Below, piece after piece: positions 17,521-31,117 of a stretch of 64,000 nt of DNA; within the stretch, counting starts at the first letter, position 1; each line of letters begins with the position of its first letter. A program made the position numbers and the translations under genes. The notes below the pieces were generated by a model. It searched no databases. It was not told the origin of the DNA and was given only the letters and a program-made list of their open reading frames with translations. The stretch comes from Gymnorhina tibicen (taxonomy: Eukaryota; Chordata; Aves; Passeriformes; Artamidae). The stretch is from assembly GCA_013399875.1 (NCBI GenBank), contig VXAZ01003263.1, forward strand, positions 806,001 to 870,000. Reading direction: 5' to 3'.

Positions 17521-20053
17521 CATAATGAAGCGTAGAACCCCCTTCAGCATCTTTGCTACAATGCTTCAAAGAATCTCAAATGTTTATGTACCTTGCAGAT
17601 GCAAAATACACGAAATACTACAGGGACATTTTGCTTTTAATATATTTATTCTGCCATATATGTCTCCTTTGTTATTTCTCTCTTCCTCCCACCATTTGCC
17701 TACATTTTATGGGAAAGTCTGGAAGTTTTACATGGTAAGATTGAAGGACAGATACCTGAAAAAAAAGAAGTGAACTTCTGTATGGTCTTGTAAGCAACAT
17801 TCATAGTTGTGTCTGATAAAATTTTTAGAAGTTTTGGGTTCAGCGAATGTTAACAAATAATCAATGTAATAAGCCTGTTTTCTGCAAACTCCTTAAACTG
17901 TAGGGGTTTGAACTCGGACTGTATTTAAACACTAGCCCTTTTAAATCTGGCATGCATTATTTCTGAAGCTATGGATTATACATCTTTCATCTGCTGTCAC
18001 ATCTTACGGCATTTATAGTAGCAGGTGGAACGGCAAAATGCTTTATAACAGTTTCTGTCTTATTGCCTTACTTCATCTGAAAATACAGATATAACAATTT
18101 CTTTGGAAAAAACAATGATTGTAGGAAAAAAGCTTCAAACTAAATGTAACAAGCTTTTTTAGCAGTTTAGTGGATTCATCATTGGTTATAGCTCTTGTTT
18201 GCTGAATGGAATTCTTGACAAACTGCCAGGTATATCTACTACATCCATATCAGTTTGAAGCATATTTGAATATTTCTTCAAATATTTAACCTCAACTTCC
18301 ACTCTCTTATATGTGTAAAATACAACAGAACAGTGGGAATACAATGTTTTTCTGAAAGCCTTCAGTATGTGTGGATGAAATAAGAAAAATTTTTGACCCT
18401 CTAGATAAGAAGGTAATAGCAGTACAACTTGCCATCAACATATAAATTTGCATGCAAAGGTCTCTGTAAAATGGCAAAAGTGATTGCTTGCTTGTGGGAG
18501 ATGTTACCTAGAGTAGCTTTTTCCTGACATTCGGCTGATCCCACCATTCTTGATTGACTCTGTAAAGCCTCCTGAATCACTACTCAACACTAACTCACCT
18601 CCTGATGTATCAAGAGGAATAAAAAAGGTTGGTTTTCTTTTTTCACATCAGGAAAAGCTATTGTATTAATACACTGTTATGTAGAATCTCCTACAACCCA
18701 AACATAACAATGTAAAATAATTTCAGGATTCTTTTTGCTTTTATTACATTTATTGGTGCACTGCTCTAATGTCTAAAAGCTCTTTCTGGTGCGGTACACA
18801 ATAGCTTATTTTTAAAAGTAAACTTTGTCTGGATGAAGTTTTAGTTTTGTCAGTTCCTCTTTTTCTTTCATCCATTTGCACACCAGCTCTAGGTAACTTT
18901 TTATAAGCTCCATTACAGGAGAACGAGAGACAACATCTAACACAGGCCACAAGTGGACTCTCAAAGAACTGTTTTTAAAAGACCAAACCCTAAAAAAGTA
19001 TGATTAACCTTCTTAATTTCAGTGGAGATTCTTTGCATAGGGATTTGGTTTCCTGGGATTGAAACAGTCTTGCAAGTGGAAGAAACAACTCAAAATAATG
19101 TATCTAATGAATACTAGTTATAGTGACCAACAGAAGCAGGCTAAGGCCGTATCTTCCACTTGCTGGAGTTCTGGTTCTTTGTACAAGACATCTCTCAGGT
19201 CTTAGGGCTTATTCTAAAACTGGCTTCAAGTCTTCTGACAGGATGACCTCTATTTTCCACAGATTTTTTTGTTTGTTTGTTTCAGCATGTGAAACATGAA
19301 ATATTTTTAGTAAATTCTACTTTTACCAACACAAAACATAGGGCTGTGATGTTGGTTATAAATCCTTTGTCAGTATTTCTCAGCTCCCCCATCATCTCTA
19401 CAGTAACGGAACATTTTCCATTAGCTAAGAGACTTTCTACTTCTCGCAGTCAAGGAGTGGAAAGAAGACTATGGAAACAAAATAAACCCAAAATGTAAGT
19501 TTCAATTTCAATTTTAAAAACATTTTAAAGCACCATGGTATTTTCCAATATGAAAACAGACAAGTAGAAGTGGTACTGAGACAGAGCCATGCTGACACTT
19601 GTGCAGCTCAGTTTACGTACATAATTACCCTAAGAATGGTCTAAAACATGAGAAACTTGCACCCAAATTTCTGTTTATAGCCAACATAAACCCAATGTAA
19701 ACAATTTCAAGTAGCTAAGAAAAAAAAGATAAAACACACACATGCTTTTTGCCTGCGCTGCCAAAAATGACTTTGGCTGACATGATATAACTACCAAAAC
19801 ATTTGTTAACATAATGTTATTTACTTCCTTGTTTTGCCTAACTGCAATGTTTATTTTGTACCTGTGCATATTTGCACTTTTATTATGTTCTAGACCATGA
19901 TTTCAAAGAAACATGGGTTAGTGCAAGAAATATTTAGTCTGAGTATATCAGTCTGAAACATTCAAGGCAACATTCCTAGAGCAACATAATGCAAAAAGGC
20001 AATTTTCCCACTTCATTTATGACCAGAAGTTAGAAGAAAGACAAGGAACTTAC

Positions 20054-20111
20054 CCGATTCCTGGAGATAGCGATACACCAAGAAATTCACTTCGTCACTG
20101 GTTATGCTCAT
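20054..20111 (-). CDS. TBL1X: TBL1X first coding exon with start codon
   Basis: The minus-strand ATG at 20111-20109 opens MSITSDEVNFLVYRYLQES and the first base of Gly20. It is followed by a donor GG|GTAAGT. This is the first half of the LisH motif. MSITS (not MSISS) indicates TBL1X and not TBL1XR1. I chose this ATG because it matches the conserved short-isoform start and because an in-frame TGA (20126-20124) lies five codons upstream, ruling out an N-terminal extension through this exon. Splicing to 3055 restores GGT for glycine. The intron to the next coding exon is about 17 kb. Confidence 0.96.
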
Positions 20112-20161
20112 CTTAGCCCAACCTCAATATGATGAGGTTTACGAGAAGTGTGATCCACGCT
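20112..20161 (-). other. TBL1X: TBL1X 5' UTR part of the start-codon exon
   Basis: On the minus strand a textbook acceptor, a long pyrimidine run ending TTTAAACAG (AG at 20163-20162), precedes 50 bases of untranslated exon that lead into the ATG. There is no upstream ATG in this piece. An in-frame TGA sits at 20126-20124. The acceptor shows that at least one more noncoding exon lies further upstream (higher coordinates). The exon edge is inferred from the acceptor consensus only. Confidence 0.85.
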
Positions 20162-21006
20162 CTGTTTAAAGGGAGAGAAAAGAACAGGTTTGTTTCACCT
20201 TAACTTACTATGAAATGTGTTATCAAAACAGAGGTGGGAATTGTTAAGGTATTTAAAGATGTCATACAGTTATTAGAGCTGTAACGTCCCAATGTGAGGC
20301 ATCCATTAAATATTGTGAATCAAGTACTCAGGCTGTACTGCACTTGTATTAAAACTCAGGGGCAGTATTTAACATATATGAGAGAGTCAGAGGGAACATT
20401 TTAAATACTGGAAGACTTTTCTAATGTCAATTCTTGTACTTGTGTGGCTTTACTACAGGTTCTTTGGAGATCCTCTTTACTGTGTGAGCATCTTCTTTTC
20501 AGAATTGATGGCAATTACAGTCACATATAACACACCAAATTATAAGTTTTTTGCAGCCCTAAATTTGTAATCCAGTTTTTTGTCCAGTTGTTCATCCACT
20601 GAAGACAGATTCTTTCCTTAGAAAACCATGTTACGCAATGAATGGGGCAGAAGGGGAAGAGAGAGAGAACATTGTATACCTTGAGCCAACAAGGAAGACA
20701 AATATCCTTGCATTATACAAAGCTGTAATATTATAAAGTCTCTGTTGATTAATGGTGAGCAAGAATTAAACTTCAATTTTTCATTTAAGTAATCGCAACC
20801 TTTAGGATGACAATTTTACATTACTATTTTGGGCATATACTTTGGTAATAAAAGCACTGTGATTAGATGATAAATTTGTTTTGAAAGTTTTCCATTAAAT
20901 CTTGATGATTCATTTGTGTTTGGGAATCTGACTTAAGTAGTTTGGTTTTAGAAGACCTAAGTACTCCTCAGACATAAACTTTGCAACTGTGTCAGCCACA
21001 CCATAC

Positions 21007-21259
21007 CTATAAGTGATCACGTACAGCTTTGGCCGCAGAGACGCGCACCGGGCTCTCACCGAGCACTACAAATGAAAGACCGTAGGCGTGTGCCGGGTGT
21101 TTTGATTTCCCGTACGTCTCTTCTTGGCAGGAGGAAAGGTCGTCTTTGTTCATCGAAAACCTCTTCAGTAATTCCTGCTGCCTGAAGTAGCACCTGCTAC
21201 TGCAGGCGATGCTGATCGACGACGTTTCCCCTGATGGTCTAAACCAGCAGGTCACTCAT
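21007..21259 (-). other. candidate noncoding exon or alternative first exon, CpG-rich
   Basis: About 17 CpG dinucleotides fall in roughly 235 bases (21007-21240) at ordinary GC content, against a CpG-poor surrounding. On the minus strand a donor-like TATAG|GTATGG ends the block at 21007. The other end could be an acceptor-like GTTACAG at about 21260, or a transcription start below the TATA-like ATAAATAT near 21281-21288. The minus strand holds a 48-codon ATG frame from 21153 whose TAG is the last three bases before the donor, and a six-codon upstream frame from 21259. Neither resembles a protein family I know, so I treat them as upstream ORFs and do not call a gene. If joined to 20161 it would be 5' UTR of TBL1X. 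Confidence 0.45.
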
Positions 21260-21280
21260 GACTGTAACAGATGTCTTTGC

Positions 21281-21288
21281 ATATTTAT
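21281..21288 (-). promoter_or_regulatory. TATA-like box upstream of the CpG-rich block
   Basis: On the minus strand ATAAATAT is followed directly by GCAAAG, giving an octamer-like flank, and lies about 25-30 bases before the CpG-rich block. That spacing fits a core promoter, but AT-rich octamers are common in this window, so this is weak on its own. Confidence 0.25.
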
Positions 21289-21289
21289 G

Positions 21290-24200
21290 TAAATGGAGGT
21301 CTTTCGAACCCTGGTAAGCCTTTTCTTATCCTGGGCTGTATTTCATCAATAGCTCGGATGCTGGTTTTCCATATGAAACCATAGCTTGCTAATTTGGCAG
21401 ATATCTTCCTCAAATACTTGAGTCTTAATTGTTACAGTTTGCATTTCATGGAGAACAAGAAGAAACAAAGCACTGAAAATCATTCGGTCTCTGTACGGAA
21501 AATTTCATCTCCTTTGGAAAGGATTAACACTTTCTGCTAAGATTCTGGCTGAGGACAGCATCAGCTGTATCCAACATCCATTCCTGTCACACATGCCATG
21601 TATTGCCCTGGGAAGCCACTCAGTCTCTTCTCCTCAATACCTCATCTGTAAAATGGGCTCAAACGTCTCTGCCACATGATTAGGAGACTGGAAGCACTGA
21701 TGGTGGTAAGGACTTAAGTTACAAAGGCTGGCAACTGCAGGCAGTGAAAGCACCACTTCCAGTATAACTTTATACATACTTCTTCCAGATAAACAGACTT
21801 GGACCTGAATAATTAATAACCCCCTGTGCCTTTTTTGCATAATCATTGCCGTACAATGAAGAACAAGACAGGCATTCACAGCAACAGTTAAGGCCATTTG
21901 CTTCTCCGAGTGCTTAAAATACATCTGTATCGTTGCTATGGCCATGATAGTAATAAATCAAGAGAATTTGATAGCTGTGGGTTGAAAAAAACCCCCACTT
22001 TTAAAAGCATTTTATAAATAGCTGTTTCAGAGTTTGGTGGTAGGAAAGTTGGTAAAGATGAAACCTCTTACAAAAATTCAGTTTCAGCAATGACGTACTC
22101 TGTGGTAAGATGAACTTTATTTAAAAAAAAAAATAATCAAAAAACTACAAATGCCATTTCCGGATGCATACTGCCAATTAAAGACATTAACATAGTATTT
22201 CCCACATACAGAGGGTTACTTTGGGAAAGGGGAGGCAAGGGAAAGGAAGAATGCTGGGTTTTGTTTGTTTTTCTAATGATGACTTTTCTTAAAATTAATT
22301 AAAATCAGAGAAAATCAGCGTGATTGCAAAGTAAGTAGTTTCCCAGCTCCAGAAAAAACCCACTCTGTAGCAGCTACCTTTGTATCAGAATCCCAACACA
22401 CCAAGTAATAGTTGGATTTACAATGCATTTTCCCTGAAGTCGGTCAAAAGGAATTACTTTGACATATGTGTCAGATCATATCTTTATACACACATTGTTA
22501 CCATGCCACAAATAACCAGATGATCTCCACTCATATATTTGAGGTTTCTTCCCTCCCACAGATGCCAGTGTAGCAATCAGATACAGAACTGTAAAGCTTT
22601 TACCCGTCCACAGCAAGACACAGATTTTGGCTTTTACTCAAAGAAAACTATTCACTGGAAATTTGGCTGACCATGCTCAATTTCATTAATGTTCTTTCTG
22701 ATTCCCTTCTTCTCTGCAAATAAACAGTCCAAATAAAAGTAGCTAAAAAAGACATGGTGGGGAGGAGAGGAACACCCTAATGTTTTGTGTATCTCCAAGA
22801 CTGATTCATAAGGAACAAACAATTAGCCTCCCCCCACAATACATTTTTTAAATTTAGACATGCAGACTTCTGTAGGAAATCACAGAAACTTTCAGTTACC
22901 ACTGTCATAGATTTATTTCTGCTAATTGATGGTCTCCTTTTGTTACTGACAACTGGTACTACCTAGATTAATAGTTTTTTAAAAGAAATAAAGTGAAGTT
23001 TATAAACAATACTGATGTGCCTTTGGAAACATTTCACATATAAATTAGCAGTAACATCTTAATTCTTCAAAATGTCAAGAGGATTAACAAAAAGCATTCA
23101 AACATGTTTGAACTTTCTTTACTTGAAACACTTTTTCCTGCACCTAATTACACATAATGGCAAGTTCTATTCACTTCAACCTTCCTTTAAAAATTTGGGT
23201 TGTGATCCTGTAGATATTTAAGAATGCCCAAACATGTGACTTGAGCCAATTAAGACTTCCCAAAGTATAAGGGGTGCAAAACATACAAATCCCATCAGTG
23301 GATGGATGGGTTGTCAGGATCATGCAAAATTAAATGTAACACTTATTTTAAATAAACACTCAGCTCTTAGTTCTATCAGGATAGGTTTGCAGAAATGCTT
23401 CCCATATAGGGGCAAAAATCTGGGATATTACTTCAAATACCACCACTGTGCTTCTAGGGCTGCTTGTCTTTTACTGAACCAAGTGGTTCACCTGGCATTG
23501 AGCTGGCTCCAGTGAAGCTAAAACTGCAGCACACTTCCCTGTGCTCCTGGCAGCCAGGAGAGCCTGCTTCCCAGAGTAACCACACGACCTGATTTGACTT
23601 TGTGCACCAACATACCACTGTTCTCAAATTAAACCTTCCTGCAGCACTGGGAATCCTGCTAATGGGCCATGCAAGTGGCTCTGGAGAAGGCAGTCTCATG
23701 TATAGCCATGGTTCAGCACAGTGACAGCCAGGTCAGCTAAGAATAGTTTATTTACCACATCATCCCCTTAACTCAAGGATTGCTCTTCTTTTGCCAGGCA
23801 TATTTTAGCACTGCTGCCATAAATAAGGAAGATCTGGCTGAAGAATCAAGGGAAAATAACCTTTTCAATTTCAAAATAGCATCTAAAGACTCAGCTCCTC
23901 TGCCTCTTTTCTAAGTGATGGTCACAGGGTCCTCCAGGGCCATGTCCTGCCCTCCAGGCCAACCCTGGGCCAGGGGAGAGCTGAGGTTATTTCAGGAAAT
24001 GAGTTTACATTTGCTACTTGAAGCAGCATGCCATCCATAGAGAATGGGAATTACCAGTCAATCTTCCCCTCAGGAAGATGGAAACAGGTCAGACATTTAG
24101 GGAAAACACCTAACTAAAACCTAAACCTGAAACATAAATAGGAACTCAGGCACTTCCCATTTGTGCATCCAGCCCTGCTAGCAGAAATTTATCAGATGGC

Positions 24201-27200
24201 TGGTCTGGCCCTCATCTTGCACCTTGAAAAATTCCGCAAATGCCAGTCTGCGTTAACCAAGTGCTGAGCAGTTGTCAACTTTTTGGGAGGAGTTTTTTTT
24301 GAGTCATTATGGTAAAATAAACACTGTCCCCTTCTCCCCTCACACCCCCCTCACCTCCAAACCCCAGCTGAAACACACAAATTTTCATTTATTTCCTGCA
24401 GAGGCCAAAATGTCTTTTCACAACTGAAATTTTAATGACAACAACAACATTGTCATTAAAATGATACGGAGGTATGAAGAGAAATTGTGCATTTGCTTTG
24501 GGGAGAAAAAGGCAAAAAGCAGAGGTTCCATAAATGAAAACATTCCAGAAAGTTCAAACATTTAATGCTATTGACCCGATGCCCTGCTGCATGGGAACCA
24601 GAGCTCACACACTTGTGCTCCCATTTTCTCACCCAAGATGGATCTATGCACCAAAGTGCATCTCTCAGGACCCAACAGTCTCCCCATCTCAGAGAAGAGA
24701 ATGTGAATGTAATTACTGAAACAGACTCGAGCAAGGCACCGTGACAGCACAACCAAATCAATGTGTTACTGTTTTTTATATGCTCTGTAGTTTAATGAAA
24801 AACATTTCCCAAAGCCAGAAGCCACTTCTCACAAAATGAGTCATTTAGGCAATCTCTGTGTTTTCTGTTGAAAAATACTTTCATCAGAAACTTTCAATGA
24901 GCCCTACGGTTCTGCATTTCTCAGATGTGTCTTACCAGAGAGCCAGAACAGAGTTAGTAGCCAGCAGCTCTTCCCCAAAGGCTAACAAGCTCTGCTTGGC
25001 CCTCACCAATGCATTCCTCAGTCTTGGCTTTTATCACAGCTGCCTCTTCTCGTGGACAAACTCCAGTATGCTGCTTTCTCAAAATGCCAAACCAAACTTC
25101 TGGGAGAGGAAAAGAGCACACTCTGCTTCTTCTTCCCTCACAGTCTCTCCTGCCATTTCATGAAACTAAAGAGTAAAACATCTTTTCTTTACAAGTATCC
25201 TGACAAGGGAATTGAGACCATCACACTCCTGATTACAAGGTATGAAGCACAGAGGAATGGTGCTTTCCGAACTCCACTCATGTCAGTGACCAAATTAACA
25301 GTGAGCCCTGTTCAAAATGCAGCTTGTGCAAGCATGACTTCCTGACTCCTCCTTGTAAGGCTTGATCAAGACACCTTGCTTTAAAAAAACTAAATCTAAA
25401 CAGTTGCCCCTTCTAGAGATCTTGCATTTAAGAAAGCAAATAAAGATGTGCTCACAGTAAGAGCTGCACTGTATTTCCCTGGCCTTTCTTAATGAAGATA
25501 CAAATATGTTAGCTATCTTCACTCTGTAAATGATAACCACATGTCACCCAAACCATTTAGTGACAAAAATGAGGCAATTCAAATATCTCAGATCTATTTT
25601 TCTGTGCTTGTTACAGATGCTTACAGATGTCTTTGCATCATTTATACTGTTAATATTTTGAAGCTTTCTTTACAAGAGCAGTAGCAAAAGCTGAGAATCC
25701 CCAGAAGAGGGTGATCTCCTTTGGGAATGGTTACTGAGTTGTACAGTATGCACTGTCTCACTTAGACGTCTGTCACCCATGTTTATAGCATAACAGTAAA
25801 GACAGGGACCTCAATAACAGAAGGCAATAGGTTTGTCAGAAATCCTGCACTGCCAAATGTTAAGCCTAGCTCTTATTTTGGTTTTAAGTTTATTTATTTA
25901 CAGTGACCTTCTGCTGATTTTTAGAAGACCACACTAAACCAAAACAAACCTGAGGAGCCACGGCTCACTCCCATTCTCACTGCTGCCTGTAAGACCACAC
26001 TCCGATGAAAAGTTTTAACAACTGCATCTGTACCTGAGAGCTTCAGAAAAAAAGGTATGGATATAATAAAAGCCTAGCTTGGATCCTGACACATTAGGGT
26101 ATCTCACACTATTAGCAAGTGAGCTCAACCGTATCAGTGCTCCAAATCTGGTGCCAATCAGAGAAAAAGGAGGAATACCACCTATAGACATGTGGTAGTG
26201 ATCAATTAACCTGCAATTCTGTCTTCAAGAGGTCACTCTTGATGAATCAAATGCTGTATGGGCAAACCTGGCAAAAATGAGGTTTTCATTTAAATAAAAT
26301 CAAACCGTTGTTCAGGGAGAAGGTTGGTTTACTATGCAATATCTATAAAGAGGTGCCTTTGAAAAGACGAATCTTTTTTTCAATCGTAACTGTTCCTACT
26401 GTATTTATTATTTTAAAAATCTGCAATGAATTATCAATATGGTTGTCCTGTCCTGGAAAAAATGTAAACAAAATAACACATCATCCAGTAAACTATCAAA
26501 AAATAAAATTAAGAAAAAAAAAAAGTATCACTGAGATATTTATAAAATAATTTGGCCAGTTAAACACTTTGGTGGACATCATTGCAGAAAGTTTCATTTC
26601 TGCATGAATAATACTTTTCATTAAATTATAAATTACATTTCAAACTGAAGAGCCATTTGGAACCAAACCCACATCTATTTATTTAAAGAAAGGGCAACAA
26701 GAGATATTCCAACAATTCGTAAGTGCTATTCAAACATTTTTCAATTAATCAACAATTCCCAGAGCAAAATAACTAATCATCAACAAAAAACAAGCCTTTA
26801 ATCACCAAATTCCCAGCAAACTTTACTTCCTCTATCAAAAGATTCTGAACTGTTCATCAGATCTTTCATATTTATAATCCCTTAGTTTGATCAGGTGGTT
26901 TTTCAGTTCTTAGCTGGTTTACTTAATTACATCAGCTTCCAGCATTTCAGTTTTAAGAGTTCAAGTGGATCTTTTCCAACTGCCTTTGCTGCAGAATGAA
27001 ATGGGTTTTCCAGTATTGATTTTTTCTTTTTGTCTCTTTGCTAGGGGGAAAAAAGGAAAAAACCCCACAACTGCTCTTCTTAATTAGTGCAATTGTAATA
27101 CCTCTTTTATAGCTTCGTTCTAAGAAGAGGCACCTTCGATTTTTTTAATAAACAGAAATATTGTTTACACTAATATAGTATATGGAAAGCTCTGGGAAGC

Positions 27201-30200
27201 TAAAAAAAGACTAATGGGAATGCAATGGTTGACAGTAGACCTAGAGCTTGCAAATGAAATGAAAATAATTGTTTTAAAATAAAAAAAGAAGGAATTACAG
27301 AGGCTTGAGAAATCAAAACATGATTGGATTTAGTTTGAGAATCAAGATACCTCATCACTCTTGGAACAACTGAAGTCAATTGGGAATGCTGCCACTAAAC
27401 AGAACCAAGGATTTTCTTCCTTACATGAGCACAAAATGGCAATTAGGACAAACCAAGGGACAATGGTATGTGACCACTCATTTCAAACCAATTAGGCCAA
27501 AATACATGATTGTCTGATGGTGCAGTAACTGATTGTCTGTGTGTGCGTGCGTTTCCATGCACGTCATGCAACAAAAATGTGCTTTAAATCTTACAAGTAG
27601 TGCTACGTGCTCAAAAACGTTAAGGAAGATTGCAACTTTAAAATGATGGCACAAAAGCTCTAGTGATACTCCATTTTCTTTTATTTTGGTAAGAGGGCAA
27701 ATGTATTAATACTACCTCAAATTTAACTTTTCACTTAATAACCTGGATTTTCACTAAAACCACAACAAACCAAAACATTAGCATTTAAATTTTTCATCTG
27801 TACTTCACATTCAGAGTTTCAAGGTGAAATGAACGTGAAGGCATGAGTTCCTACCAGAACTGGTTGTACCTGATTCAGATGTGAGTAAAATAACACAGCA
27901 AAACTTTTAGAATGAACATTCTCCCCAAAAATCTAGAATAAAGTGTAGTTTCTTTTTCAGCTGACACCTAACAGTAAATATACACTAAAATAAATGTGAA
28001 GTCTCTTGAGTCCTGACCTGGTCTGTAAGAATAGGCACAGGCAGGCACCAACTGAGACAGGCCACGGTCTAGTAGAGAAAACACTGGCTCTGAAGTGACA
28101 TTGTGTGGCTGGGACACAAAAGGAGCTTCCAGAAACTTCCAAAAGGTTCAGAGCCATCTGCTATATGGGCAGTGGGGATTACCAGCCATGGCACTCATTT
28201 TAAATGAGGCAATTGCAGGGCAGGGAACACAAGAGCAATGGGCCTGGAAGGACAAATGAGAGACAATCTGAAGGCCTTGCCCAAAAGACAGAATATCTGA
28301 ATAAGGCTTTTAAAATTATTTCAGATTTTTATCTTTGCTGCTAAAAATGGTTAAACTGGTAGCTGGGGTCAAAATCCTGATTTTTCCAAACACATCCAAG
28401 TGCTTAACTGCAGAACTGGGTTGTGTCTTGATTGTGCACCTTATTTTTGAAGAGCAAGGTAAGGATAAAACATCCATGTGTGTTTTGTTACCATGTTCCT
28501 TACACAAACTGTTTCCTATACCACCGTGAGGGTAAATCCTCATTATAAAAGCCAGACCACTTCCACTTTACTGGGTGCAGCGGTGTCAGTACCCAGTACA
28601 GTGGTAGGTACTTCCAGTACTCAATATGCTACGGACAGGTCGCCTGAGCACTGCCAGACCACGGAAGTGGCAGGCAGAGGAGTGAGCGCAGAAGGCTTTG
28701 AGACTTGGGCCTGTATCCTGTCCCTTTGTCCCAGAGTTGTGGGGCACCCCCAAAGCTCTCCAGGCAAGGAGCAGCACAGGCAGCACCGCTGCCATGCAGG
28801 AGGGCCTGTTTGTCCACATACCTGCCAGTTTATGTGCCACATCCCTCCCACAGAAGTCGGATATCCAGTAAAACCTGTTTCAATTCCATGCACATATGAA
28901 CTTCATCCTGGTTTAGTATCTTTCAGGACAGCTTGACACAAGTACAGCTGGAGAAAAACTAAGAGTGAAAACCATTCTGGTACTACTGTCTCATGACAAC
29001 ACGGGTAACTTGCACGATAAAGTCTGCTCTTGGGCTTAGCAAAGCTCTGCTTGAGATAAACCATCACAAATCTGTACTAGGCTAACCAACCTACAGTTTT
29101 CTACCCATGCAGGCTGGCCCCACACAGCTGCAGGTTCCTAGAAGTAGTGGACAGGAGAAGGATCAGGATCGCATGTGGGAGGTGGAGATGGGCACATCCC
29201 TGACACCTCACAATCTGGGCTATGCCCAGTGAGAGAGAGCCACGAAGGTCTAGAGAGCAGCAGGGAGCTGCAGCAGCTCAGCTAGTTCGTGTCTGGATGG
29301 CCTCAGGCAAAGGGAATGTGCAGCGATGTCATTAAGGGGGTGTGTTTTTATTAGTTTCTGCTAATAAGCTTAGCAGATGTTACTGGAAACAGTTTGATGT
29401 TATTTTTCCATCATTTTCAATGGTTTTTTTCCCTCTCAGCAAGCAAAGGGAGTAGATCTTGCCACATATTTCAACCTTCACTTGTTTCCCCTGTAGTACT
29501 GTTAAAAATGTATCTGAAGATTTTCTTTATTTTTATTATTATTATTGTACAAAGGGAAAAAGCATTTTCCCCGCTTGTCTATAATTCCAAAATAGCTGAA
29601 AGGATTATACTCCAAATTAACGAAGAAAAATACTTTTCAGACTCACAGCATGGAAAATTTCACCCCCCAAAAGAAGTATTTTGTAAATTTTAGAATATAT
29701 AAAAACAAAGAACTATAATGGAAACTATTTCAAACTTTTATTATGGCAGTTCCTATCATAAACTATTTATAAAGATTTTAACTATGGCTATAAATACTTC
29801 ATGTTTTCCCTTGAATAATCCTAAGAGAATGTCAATGTTATAAGCTGTAAGGACAAAGATTACATAGGGTAGCACAATACAACAGAAAAACACATACATA
29901 AATTCAGAATATTTCACTGCTGTGTATTTAGATCTTAGTGGAAATCTGTTGCAGCGGTTTTTTGTACATGTGTGTTCATTTTTTTTTTTTAACATAACTA
30001 TGTGGCTTATATTGGTTTGAGCTCTGGAGAAGGGTTATTAAATGTCTCCATTTTATGAAAGGTATAGGACTACTTTCCTTGTTGGAAGGTGGAGACGGAA
30101 GGAAGAAGGATGGAAGGAAGTAATTTGCTTTTAAAGAACGCCTGCAGAAACTTCTAAGCAACCACTGAAGTAGAAGCTTATTTCTACGTTATTCTTCTGC

Positions 30201-31117
30201 ATTCACATTGCTAAATATTTTATAGAGAAACTTCTCATTAAAAATCCATACAAAAAATTAAGGGTGAGAAATTTCTGTCTTATAAGAAGTACCTCAACCA
30301 CCAACTTCAGATACTGATTTATCCTTCTTTTAACTTCTCCTCTCGATGTTCTATATCCAGGATTTAAATAGCAAAGAAAAATTCACACATAGCATATCCA
30401 GTAATATAATCCAAGTTGTACAACACTATCACACATTTTATCTGCCTTTTCATCCATCCTCCCCCCTTTACATGCTGTAATTGCCCAAGAGGGGTGAGGC
30501 AGTCTCTTCGTCATTTCAGACTTTCCTGGCTTTCTGTGGGTGAAGAATGAACAACACAAAAAGACAGAGAACCACACTTCTGGTGGCAGCATCATGATGT
30601 CCCACACAGCCCTAATATAAATAGCAAAGTCTATAGATTAAAAGGCAATGCTAAGAGGAAAGCTTTTTAACCTACTTTTTGAAAAAGCTAAACCGCCTAG
30701 AAACTAGGATGAACTAAAAAATCCTTGGGGAGTCAGAGACAGACATGACATAATCTAAGGTTTTCATAAAAAATTTCAGTTAAATACTTCTCAGGAAGGA
30801 TTTTAATATATTATGACACAGCTATTAGTTAGCTCAGATTAAATAAAAAAGCACTCCCCTGCTTTAAAAAATCAAGATACAGAGAACTGAAGCCTTAAAT
30901 CCATACATACAGAGTTTGAGAAGCTTTTAAAGGTTTTAATCCCTAGACAAGAATCACTTTATCAGAGAATAAAATGATTCTACATTTTTGGCCTTCCCTC
31001 TCAGAAGGACTCTAGGGAAGCTAGAGGTGATCAGAAGGGTTGATGTCAATCATATGCTTGCTATTACAGAAATATTATGAAAGCTGCTGAACACCAGTAG
31101 GACTTTGGGCACCTACA
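21290..31117. other. unannotated block, no gene seen
   Basis: AT-rich noncoding sequence. GC-richer patches with multi-frame open runs at about 23450-23700, 24540-24700 and 28560-28900 show no splice context, homology or codon pattern that I recognise. Apart from the hairpin at 24429, I see nothing I can name. Confidence 0.6.
24429..24462. other. perfect 13-bp inverted repeat with 8-base loop
   Basis: The left arm ATTTTAATGACAA (24429-24441) is exactly complementary to the right arm TTGTCATTAAAAT (24450-24462) across a CAACAACA loop. It could form a hairpin or be a paired homeodomain-type site (TAAT/ATTA cores). No larger transposon termini surround it that I can see. Confidence 0.6.

Noticed and set aside
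18126..18160. 10-bp inverted repeat AAAAAAGCTT / AAGCTTTTTT
   Set aside because: The low-complexity arms make a chance match likely. There is no terminal-repeat transposon structure around it.
21267..25638. The 16-mer ACAGATGTCTTTGCAT occurs at 21267 and again at 25623
   Set aside because: About one such pair is expected by chance in 64 kb of AT-rich sequence. The flanks match only loosely.
28478..28936. 152-codon plus-strand frame, with overlapping frames on both strands
   Set aside because: Open runs in several frames at once indicate low stop density from local GC content, not coding selection.
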